NCBI RefSeq assembly: GCF_001619985.1
Contig: NW_017264200.1
Span: forward strand, 1,178,001 to 1,242,000
Source: Xylona heveae TC161
Taxonomy: Eukaryota > Ascomycota > Xylonomycetes > Xylonales > Xylonaceae
DNA length: 64,000 nucleotides
Direction of reading: 5' to 3'
Position 1 is the stretch's first letter; each line of letters opens with the position of its first letter. The translations under genes were made by a program, and so were the position numbers. Below, piece after piece: positions 55,977 to 64,000 of this stretch. The notes under the pieces are model-generated. The model ran no database searches, was not told the origin of the DNA, and saw only the letters and a list, made by a program, of their open reading frames with translations.

Positions 55977-58767
55977 ATGACGTCCGAAGGTTCCTCCGCT
56001 CCACAATATACGCCTCCTGGCTCTCCGCCATCCCCGTCTGCATCCTTTTTTGATGTTAGCGACGATGAAGAAGGGGACTATAATACCATCTCACACACAT
56101 CCTCCACGAGAGGCGTGAAACTGCTTTTCTCTAAAAGCAAGGTCAGTTCCTCTGGCTTTATAGGTGGCGGCGGGTCGAGCAGAGGACATGGATAATTTTA
56201 GCGCTTAAGAAATATGGCATATCACTGACATTTGCAACAATTTATTCCCCTTCAAATAGGTTTATGTACATCCGACGCCATCTGCAAAAGATAATATTCC
56301 GGGTTTCATAGCTCTCGTTCAGCAAAAGCCTCCCTCATCTGAGCGCCGACCGTCTTCCTCGTCCTCGCGAAGAGAGGCGGCATCTTCATACTTGCTTGCT
56401 TGGCTTCCAGAATCATCTCTCGGTGAAGCTTATGATACATATGTTAAGGTTGATCTCTCCGATTCCTCCTCACCGCCCCGACAGACCTACCTCGTCCCTC
56501 CTCCTCCTACCACTACGAGTCATAGCAGTGCGATTGGGACATATGCATTCGCAGTGCCAGTCAGTGAAATATATTCTCTTCTAGTGCGGCCGCCAAGTAT
56601 CGGGTGGTGGTTTGGCAGTCTTGTAATCAATACACGAGCCGGTGATAGCTTTCCAGCGCTCTTCTTTCACGACAGTGAATGCCAGTCTACGATATTACAG
56701 AAGAAGAAACGTGCACGGGAGACGTTTGATCCCTTTGAAAATGATGGCAGTCTCTTTTGGGGAGGAGACGAAGTGCTTCGATGGTTAAAGAGATATGTGA
56801 ATGTTCAGCGATCTGGTGCCGAGCCCAGCGTCTACCTGATTGAGCCAACGCTGGAGGATCAAAAGTCCTTTGTCGATAAACCGGTCATGGTTGGGTCACC
56901 GAAAGGCGCGTCAGATGCTGCTGGCAGTGTTACAGCTGGAGGTGCATCAGGGTCAAGCTCAGCACGTACTTCCGGAGGGAGAGATGGTGCAATGGATCCG
57001 GTCACCAAGGCTCTCAAGGAGGCCAGATGGAGCTTCCTCGAGAAACTCAGTCAAGTCACAACTTTCACGCGGCGCACCGCACAAGCAATGTCTGAGAACC
57101 CAAAAGTGCCTTTACAAGTTCGACGATTGATGAAGAATCCCGAGGTGCAGACACTCCAAGAAGAGTTTGACAGCGCCCGGTTGTACTTGGCACGATGGGC
57201 CATGGGAATTGCCGAGCAGAGCGAACGAGACCGCAACCAGCGTGTTTGGGCAGCGAAAGATGTCATGGAAATGGAAGACAGCGCAGTTGGCGAGTTTGAG
57301 ATTCTCGATCTGGAGACAGGTAACCTGTCGTTGAGTGATCGGAGAAAGCCTGTGACGGTTAAAGAATGGAAAGGTTTCTTTGATGCGGAGACGGGCCGGC
57401 TGCAAGTTACGCCGGATGAAGTCAAGGAGAGAGTCTTTCATGGTGGACTTGACCCAGATGACGGAGTTCGCAAGGAGGCTTGGCTGTTTCTTCTCGGAGT
57501 GTATGAGTGGGATAGTTCTGCCGATGAAAGAAAAGCAAACATGAACAGTCGCCGTGACGAGTACGTTCGTCTTAAAGGTAGTTGGTGGGATAGGATGGCA
57601 GAAGCAGGTGGCCCAGGTGAGCAGGGAGAATGGTGGAGAGAGCAAAAGGCCAGAATAGGTATGTTGATTTCATTCCAGTGTCTCATCTTTTAGTCTTGTT
57701 GATCCCGGCTGACGCATCCCATTGCGTGGGGCTCGCGCTGTAGAAAAGGACGTTCATCGAACAGATAGGAATATCCCGCTTTTTGCAGGGGAAGATATTC
57801 CTCACCCTGATCCAGATTCACCTTTTGCAGACTCTGGGACAAATGTACATTTGGAGCAGATGAAAGACATGTTACTGACATACAATGAATACAACAAAGA
57901 CCTGGGTTACGTTCAGGGAATGAGCGACCTGCTTGCGCCCATTTACGCCGTAATGCAGGATGACGCAGTAGCCTTTTGGGGGTTTGTCTCTTTTATGAAT
58001 CGGATGGTATGCTTGTTCTCCATATCCCAATTTTTCTTTGCTTCACAAAGTTGAGTGCTAATGGAAATAGGAACGCAACTTTCTCAGGGACCAATCAGGC
58101 ATGCGAGCTCAGTTATTGACTCTGGATCATCTCGTTCAGCTCATGGATCCGAAACTCTATCTTCACTTACAATCTGCAGATTCGACTAATTTCTTCTTCT
58201 TCTTCCGCATGCTACTCGTCTGGTACAAGCGAGAGTTTGAGTGGCTGGATGTTTTGCGGCTATGGGAATGCCTTTGGACGGACTACCTGAGCAGCAATTT
58301 TCACCTTTTTGTTGCTCTTTCCATTCTGGAGAGACACAGAAGTGTGATAATGGATCATCTCAAACATTTTGATGAAGTTTTAAAGTATAGTAAGTTGGCA
58401 CTGACAGATCGGCTGTTGTTGTTGTTGGAGAAGAACCAACTGACCTATTTTAGTCAATGAGTTGTCCAACACCATTGATCTTCAGTCCACTCTCATCCGG
58501 GCCGAAGCATTGTTTCGGCGCTTTCAGAGGACAGTCGAAGCAATTGACAAGAAAGACAACTTTCCAGCTCCGACCGTCCGTCAACGGCGGCCGATTTCAT
58601 CGACATCCGCCGACGACTTGGCTTCGGGTACAGCAAGCGGGAACGCTGCTGGGAAAGCACCCGCAAAGGACGCCGCCAATGACAAGGAACGAGTCATTAG
58701 TCCTGAACTACGGCAACTTCTTAGTCGGGAGGTTCCAAAGTTCAACAAGGACGGTAGTACGGCATAA
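55977..58767 (+). CDS. GYP7: Rab GTPase-activating protein Gyp7 (TBC domain), 819 aa
   Basis: Rab GAP; yeast Gyp7 acts on Ypt7 at the vacuole. Five exons: 55977-56141, 56260-57658, 57744-58006, 58071-58389 and 58454-58767 (165+1399+263+319+314 nt). The N-terminal domain covers about residues 45-190 (VKLLFSKSKVYVHPTPSAKD, SIGWWFGSLVINTRAGDSFP). The TBC domain starts near residue 440 (VKERVFHGGLDPDDGVRKEA). The arginine finger is Arg527 in the IxxDxxR motif IEKDVHR, formed exactly across the exon 2/3 junction, and the glutamine finger is Gln579 in YVQGM. Later blocks are FMNRMERNFLRDQSGM and FFFFFRMLLVWYKREFEW, typical of Gyp7/TBC1D15. The first junction uses a weaker GTCAGT donor. Confidence 0.94.
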
Positions 58768-58962
58768 TTAATGGTTTTTCTATTCACATACGCTGTGGCA
58801 TCTGAATCTCTCTCTACGCAGCTAATCGGTATACAAGTGCAACTGGTGTTTTATGGGGTTCGAAGTCTTAAGGCTGGCGTTTAGGATTTTCAACTCCATT
58901 GATAGTTTGAATTTCATGTTACTGGGTTACTCTAACATCTCCTTGATGCCATCCTCGTTTAG

Positions 58963-59664
58963 TCAGTCGAAATACTTGAAGATCTTCTCAAACTCGAACT
59001 CGTTCCAGCGAACCGTCGGGCGAAGACCAGCAAACTTCCACTCGCCGTCCACCTTGCGATAGTTGTGCTTGATCATCGCATGACCGTGTCCCTTGGCCTC
59101 AACTGTCTTCTTGTCCGGTCCAGTGTAGCGCTGATGCGCAGCACGAAGCTGGTGGTATCCAATCGCCTCATCCTCGGAGATTCGCTCCCACTTGGAAGCC
59201 CCAATGAAGTGCTGGGTGTTGACAAGCGGGTCTCCCACGAAGCCGTGGTGGCTCACCATGGCCACAAACTCCTCGGAACTCATGTCCTCCCATTTATTCC
59301 CATGCACCTCCGTGTAGTCAACCTTTTAGTCCATTTGTGTCAGTATACTCTTCACCTGCCATATGTCCATTGGGGTGGGGTGCATTTACGAGTAAAGTGG
59401 GAGCCAGAATCTTTCGAAGACGGTCCCAGTCCTAGTTTTCCCCCTCTCAGTCAGTCCCAGCCATATTGTCTTATAAGCCAAACAAAGATCCATCAAATTT
59501 ACCTTGGCATCATAGCTATCTCCCCACTCAAACGTCAACTCGCTGAGCGCGATGTAATCTGTACAAAATAATCAGCACCTTGTCTTCTCTTCTATTAAAC
59601 TCTGCTGGATGAAGTGGTTCCTCGCACCCTCATAAGTAATCTTTGGCTTCTTGAGCTCGACCAT
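58963..59664 (-). CDS. Scytalone dehydratase-family protein, 164 aa
   Basis: Member of the family that dehydrates scytalone and vermelone in DHN-melanin synthesis (Arp1 type). Four exons: 59664-59628, 59558-59503, 59431-59390 and 59322-58963 (37+56+42+360 nt), so three introns crowd into the first 190 bases. Conserved parts are TFEWGDSYDAKDWDRLRK, the pair Tyr28/Asp29 (DSYD), Tyr48 (VDY), His83 (TQHFIG) and His108 (AAHQRY), and KFAGLRPTVRWNEFEFEKIF. Where the Magnaporthe enzyme has HSAN (Ser129, Asn131 by my memory) this protein has HAMI (Ala127, Ile129). A TATA element lies at 59778-59784. No polyketide synthase or reductase is adjacent. Melanin function is therefore likely but unproved. Confidence 0.85.
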
Positions 59665-61134
59665 TGTGAACTCTTTTCAATTATGCTTTAGTTGCTATTT
59701 TCTCACAAGCGGGTTTGTTTGAAGAACAATCCAGATAGAGAGAGAATGAGGGGCCCATCTTTGACACGCAATCTCTATTATATACTCGCTCCCTTTGTGC
59801 GGAATGTAAGGTGCGCAGTGTTCCCATGCAAGGACTGCGAGGACTGCGAGGACCGTAATCCCCCCAGAGAGGTCCATGTAACCGACCTTGCATTCGGGAT
59901 GACAGAGCATTGCTAGGCTTTTTAAATCTCGTGATTTATATTGCAGGACCTTTGACTGCCAATTTTGATGGGCTTTACTACGTACATGATGGGTCGTTTT
60001 TCCCTTCTTTGTGGATTTTAGCTGTGTTCGGCCACTCCAGCTTGAGACCTCGCTATTTATACTCTCTGACATTGAATAAGCAGCATTTTTTGTGTTTCAA
60101 GCCGACCGCTCCAAGATAATCGCCAGTGTAAGCATGTTTCATTGGCGCTTCATGCGTCAGTGCTTGTGTTCATACTTTAATTTTACTGCAGGATATGCCA
60201 ACTCGCAAGCAGCTTCCCAAACCATGTGCCGTCGTCTTTGGGCTGAAACTCTGTTTACTGGAATCAAGAATAGTTGAAATGCACTGGTCAATCTCGCTAG
60301 ACGTAGGTAAGCTGGCCCGCCCGGAGACGATAGCCGTAGTGAGATACAGCACCTGGGCGTACCCCGCATTAGTGAGCTCGACAGCCGGCTCGGATAGAAG
60401 TATACGGTTATTAAGATTTATTATGATTACCAGGGACCGTATTCTTTTTGTTTAAAAAATATTTCTATGGTAGTACATAATACTGATATTAATATTTCGA
60501 CCATATCATGTCTTTAAAGTACCTAGAATATTTATACGAATATAAAATGCATGTGGTACCATTTTCTAGTTTCCATATCACCAATAAATTCATTATAATT
60601 CATAACATTTATAACCAAAAAAATCTCGAAGTATACCTGGACGTTATTTTCACTCCAAAATCAAACAACATAAGATCCCTATATGATTAATCAAGTATTA
60701 TTACGGAGTACAGTACGACCTAGAGTAAATTAATTCATCCTCTTATAATCCAAGCCCCCAACGTCCTCGCAGGAGCAATAAGCCGAGAAACCCCTGTCAG
60801 GGTGCGGTGGTGCGGCCAAGTACAGCTCCAGGGTTCCGGGGTACGCGCATATCACAGTGGACTCTGATTCGCTGAGGGGACAGATAACGTTTAATCTTTA
60901 CCCAACACGGCAGTCTGAACAAAAGCTGTCGGACGTCTACAAAGTGGCTCGACGCTCATGGAACGGCCATGGCTTGTTTGTTCCAGAATCCAGATGCATC
61001 CATAAACAACCATTCGTCCCGACTGCCTCGCAACTGTTGACCTCTTTTTTTCTTTTTCCCCCTCCTCTCTCGCGCCATCCTTGTGCTCGCTCCTTTGTGC
61101 TTCCGAACAACCGGGGGGATTTTGATTTCTCTTG
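59665..61134. other. Long intergenic region, dehydratase gene to MSS1
   Basis: 1.47 kb between divergent starts. It contains the dehydratase promoter, an AT-rich block at about 60,420-60,740 and a pyrimidine-rich tract (61,040-61,080) in the MSS1 leader. Open frames of up to 125 codons near 59,695-60,072 and 60,857-61,180 overlap on both strands and look like chance. Confidence 0.45.
59778..59784 (-). promoter_or_regulatory. TATA box of the dehydratase gene
   Basis: TATATAA on the minus strand, about 115 bp upstream of the ATG at 59664. Confidence 0.45.
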
Positions 61135-63741
61135 ATGCACGCGGCACTTGGTTGTCGGGCAGCATGCAAGAGGACCGGCAAGGAAAGATGTCTGATTGCG
61201 ACCTTTTCGAAACAAGCTCGTCCTTGTCATTCTTTGCCCGTGGCGCCTCGGGGAGCCGGTGTTGATGTCAACTATGCATCTGCGCGGGGTTTGAGCGCTG
61301 CAATTCGTCCAAAATATTTCTGTCAGCGACCGCGACGGGCATGCGGCGATAACAGATACTTTTCTGCATCGACCGCACAACAGTACGGCGCATTTACTGG
61401 ACAAGACTCGACTATATTCGCTCTGTCTACTGCTCCGGGCGCTGCTGCCATTGCCGTGGTTAGAGTATCTGGCCCCGCATGTCGAGAGGTATTCTACACC
61501 CCTATATACTTTCCCTTCCCAATTTTAGTTAAACGTACTTAATCCTTACACGTTGGATCATTTCAGATATACCGCCAATTATGTCCCGGACGACCAATAC
61601 CCAAGCCCCGAGTCGCTGCGCTGCGTACATTATACGACCCTTCCGCCGGCGGCGCGCACGCAGACCATGTCATTGACTCCGGCGCACTGGTACTCTACTT
61701 TCCTGCGCCCAACACCGTGACGGGCGAAGATGTCTTGGAACTACATATACACGGCGGGCCGGCCGTAGTCAAAGCCATACTGGCAGCTATACCCAAATGC
61801 GCGGAATCAAGACCAAGTTCATTACAATCTACGGGTGACCGACAACAACGACAATCATCATCTCCTATTCGATACGCTGAGCCCGGAGAATTTACACGAC
61901 GCGCGTTTCTAAACGACCGGCTAGATTTGACGCAGATTGAAGCACTAGGCGACACGCTCGCGGCCGTGACAGAGCAGCAGCGACGGCTGTCAGTGCGGGG
62001 CACGACGAGCGGGCTTTCGAAGCGGTACGAGTCATGGCGACAACAACTGCTGTATGCGCGTGGGGAGCTCGAAGCGCTCATTGACTTTTCAGAAGACCAG
62101 CACTTTGACGAGTCGCCCGCGGCGCTTGCTGCGTCTGTCGCCGTGCAAGTCAACGCGCTGAAACAGCAGATCGAGGCGCACAGTATAAACGCCGTACGAG
62201 GCGAGTTGCTCCGTAACGGAATCAGCATTTCGCTCCTCGGCGCGCCGAATGCAGGGAAGAGCTCCCTGCTGAATCGCATCGTCGGGAGAGAAGCCGCGAT
62301 TGTGAGCACCGAAGAGGGCACGACGCGCGATATCGTCGAAGCGGGCGTTGATATCCGCGGATGGTATTGTCGCTTTGGCGATACTGCTGGTCTCAGAAGA
62401 GATGATTTGTCTTCCAGCCTCCTTTCACAACCTTCACAACCTTCTTCCTCTCCTTCTTCCTCTCCTTCTTCCTCTCCTTCTTCCTCTCCCTCTTCCGCTT
62501 CGGCTTCGGCTTCGGCTTCCGTACCGCCAAGCCGCGACGCTGTAGGCAAAGTCGAGCTCGAGGGAATCCGCCGTGCCAAAGAGCGCGCAATGCAATCGGA
62601 CGTAGTGATTATCGTCATGTCCGTGGAGCCTCGTCAAACTTCCTCCTCTCCCTCTTCCCCCATTTCCTCCTCGCCGTCGTCGCCGTCGTTCGAGTTACGC
62701 GCCGAACCCGACGTCGTCGAAACAGCGACCAAACTCGCCGCTCTGCACGACAACGTCATCATCGTGATCAACAAAGTCGACCAACTTGTCCATTCTCCCA
62801 CCGATGGCGATGGCGATGGCGATCAGTCTCGCGTTCTAGACAGCATTGAGCGCTCCGTCAAGGACCTGCTGCCCGCCATCCCGTCCGACCGCATCTTTTA
62901 TGTCTCTTGTAAATCGGCCGAGGATGCTTCCCTTTCCCCTCCCCCTTTCCCTTCTCCTTCTCCTCCTACTCCTCCTCCTTTCCCTTCTTCTCTTTCTTCC
63001 TCATCACTACTACCATCATCATCATCATCATCATCATCTTCTTCTTCTTCTTTTGAAAGGAGCCAAGACCGAAGCAGTCCGCAGGGAAACCAAGAACCTC
63101 GTCTACAAGAAATCCCAGATCCAGGACTACAAGGAACCCAAGAACCTCGGCTCCACAGAACCCAAGATCCAGGCGGCGTGCAAACGTTTCTCAACGGGCT
63201 CGTCGCGCATTTCGAGAAGATGACGACGGCGTTCGTGCCGGAGTTGCCGAAGGTGCCGGGCCAGCAGCAGGTCGTGGATGCGTCAGTGTGGGAAGAATCG
63301 CTGGGCGCAACGGAGCGGCAGCGTCTCTTGCTGAACGAGTGTGCGATGTACCTTGATGGGTTTCTTGCCGAAGTGTCGATCCCGTCGTCGTCGTCGTCGT
63401 CGTCGTCGGTGCGGAACGAGGGCGTGCATCATGATCAGAGTCATGACAATGGTAATGACAAAACCGATGGTAATAATGGTAATGATAAAAATGATGAGAA
63501 TGATGAAAAAGGGGATACGGCAGATAGTCTGGACATTGTGGTGGCAGCAGAAAGTCTACGCGCCGCGGCAGATTGTCTGGCGAAAATCACGGGCAAGGGG
63601 GAAGCTGGCGACGTGGAGGAAGTGCTGGGAGTTGTATTTGAAAAGTAAGTGTTTCTATAACGCAAAGCAAAATTGGTTATGGGGAGAACTGTCTAACGAT
63701 TGGAAATTAAAAAACAAAAAAGGTTTTGCGTAGGCAAATGA
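61135..63741 (+). CDS. MSS1: Mitochondrial tRNA-modification GTPase Mss1 (MnmE/TrmE), 816 aa
   Basis: With Mto1 it makes 5-carboxymethylaminomethyl-type uridine at tRNA wobble positions in mitochondria. Exons 61135-61488, 61567-63644 and 63723-63741 (354+2078+19 nt). Residues 1-80 are a basic presequence (ending near RRACGDNRYFSAS). The folate-binding N-domain follows (GAAAIAVVRVSGPACRE, EDVLELHIHGGPAVVKAIL, YAEPGEFTRRAFLNDRLDL). The G domain has GAPNAGKS (343-350), GTTRD, DTAG, NKVD and SCK. Three Ser/Pro-rich insertions interrupt it: after DTAGLRRDD, after VMSVEPRQ and after SCKSAEDA. The C-terminal Cys813 lies in FCVGK, which only appears when the 19-nt last exon is joined; the open frame otherwise stops at TAA inside the donor. 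CTAAC at 63693-63697 is a fitting branch point. Confidence 0.93.
62440..62520. repeat. 12-bp and 6-bp tandem repeats inside MSS1
   Basis: About four near-perfect copies of a CCTTCTTCCTCT unit (coding PSSS) followed by four GCTTCG/GCTTCC hexamers (coding AS). They form the first insertion in the G domain, right after switch II. Confidence 0.85.
63003..63056. repeat. TCA/TCT serine trinucleotide repeat in MSS1
   Basis: Runs of TCA then TCT/CTT triplets coding a Ser stretch of about 18 residues within the third insertion of the G domain. Confidence 0.8.
63091..63176 (+). repeat. 48-bp two-copy repeat in MSS1 with 24-bp substructure
   Basis: CAAGAACCTCG occurs at 63091 and again at 63139. Each 48-bp unit is itself two related 24-bp halves coding QEPRL and PDPGL-type pentads. 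It forms the end of the third insertion. Confidence 0.75.
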
Positions 63742-64000
63742 AATCAACTGAACCGAAATGAAAAAAAAAGGACGAAACAAAACCAAACAAAACAAAACAA
63801 AACGGCCAATCGAGATAAAACTCTGCTGATTCAAATTCAAACTCCTCCCTGATTATGCTGACGTGCCTATCCGACCTTGAAACAAAAAAGACTCCAAAGA
63901 AGCGGAGAAGAACCGGCCCCAACGGACTGTCTGCTACACAGTAGAGGGTCCGTTGGATAGAGCCGAGTTCACACGAGTCCAACAAAACAAACAAACAATC
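63742..64000. other. 3' flank of MSS1 with an AAAAC repeat
   Basis: A (AAAAC)n-like repeat lies at about 63,776-63,801. Beyond it a near-palindromic pair of GTCCGTTGG/CCAACGGAC segments (63,918-63,926 and 63,948-63,956) could form a hairpin. No gene start is visible before the window ends. Confidence 0.45.

Noticed and set aside
61695-62618. 307-codon open frame antisense to MSS1
   Set aside because: It is a shadow of GC-rich, repeat-rich coding sequence; its Glu/Gly runs mirror the Ser/Pro repeats.

Overview
The window is nuclear DNA of a filamentous ascomycete (Pezizomycotina), possibly a Eurotiomycete-like lineage; I cannot name the genus from sequence alone. Evidence: about 25 protein genes on both strands at roughly one per 2.5 kb, small introns mostly of 50-160 bp with GTRNGT donors, CTAAC-like branch points and YAG acceptors, an alpha-aminoadipate lysine gene (homoaconitase), fungus-only families (Sld7, Crt10, Mso1, DUF2011, DUF7918) and a scytalone dehydratase-family gene of the DHN-melanin type. 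I rebuilt all exon joins by hand; every model given has a total coding length divisible by three.

Layout. 0-8.4 kb: Elongator subunit Elp5 (-), an ASXH/DEUBAD chromatin protein (-), the R-SNARE Sec22 (+), replication factor Sld7 (-), Vps55 (-). 8.8-13.4 kb: proteasome alpha-6 Pre5 (+), a LOG-type phosphoribohydrolase (-), a CLPTM1-family membrane protein (+). 15-24 kb: aldo-keto reductase (+), phosphoserine aminotransferase (-) divergent from homoaconitase (+), an NmrA-type NAD(P) protein (+). 24.8-34 kb: STRIPAK subunit Far11/STRIP (+), FAD oxidoreductase Tda3 (+), Crt10 (+). 34.6-45 kb: a DUF7918 protein (-), a DUF2011 protein (+), P4-ATPase Neo1 (-), checkpoint clamp Hus1 (+). 45-59 kb: very large Sec16 (-), Mak16 (+), Mso1 (+), Rab GAP Gyp7 (+). 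59-64 kb: scytalone dehydratase-like enzyme (-) and mitochondrial tRNA-modification GTPase Mss1 (+).

Function. This is mostly housekeeping sequence. Membrane traffic is well represented (Sec22, Vps55, Neo1, Sec16, Mso1, Gyp7), as are genome maintenance (Sld7, Hus1, Crt10), tRNA wobble modification (Elp5, Mss1) and amino-acid synthesis (serine, lysine). The last pair shares a 530-bp promoter with a Gcn4/CpcA-type site and a CCAAT site.

I found no tRNA, rRNA, CRISPR array, transposon, viral fossil or metabolite cluster, and nothing I would call a new biological system. The points most worth a second look are Ser/Pro repeat insertions inside the Mss1 GTPase domain together with its 19-nt last exon encoding the FCVGK tail, the shared serine/lysine promoter, altered pocket residues in the scytalone dehydratase-like protein, a possible alternative mitochondrial N-terminus on Tda3, and a 93-bp triple repeat in Sec16.
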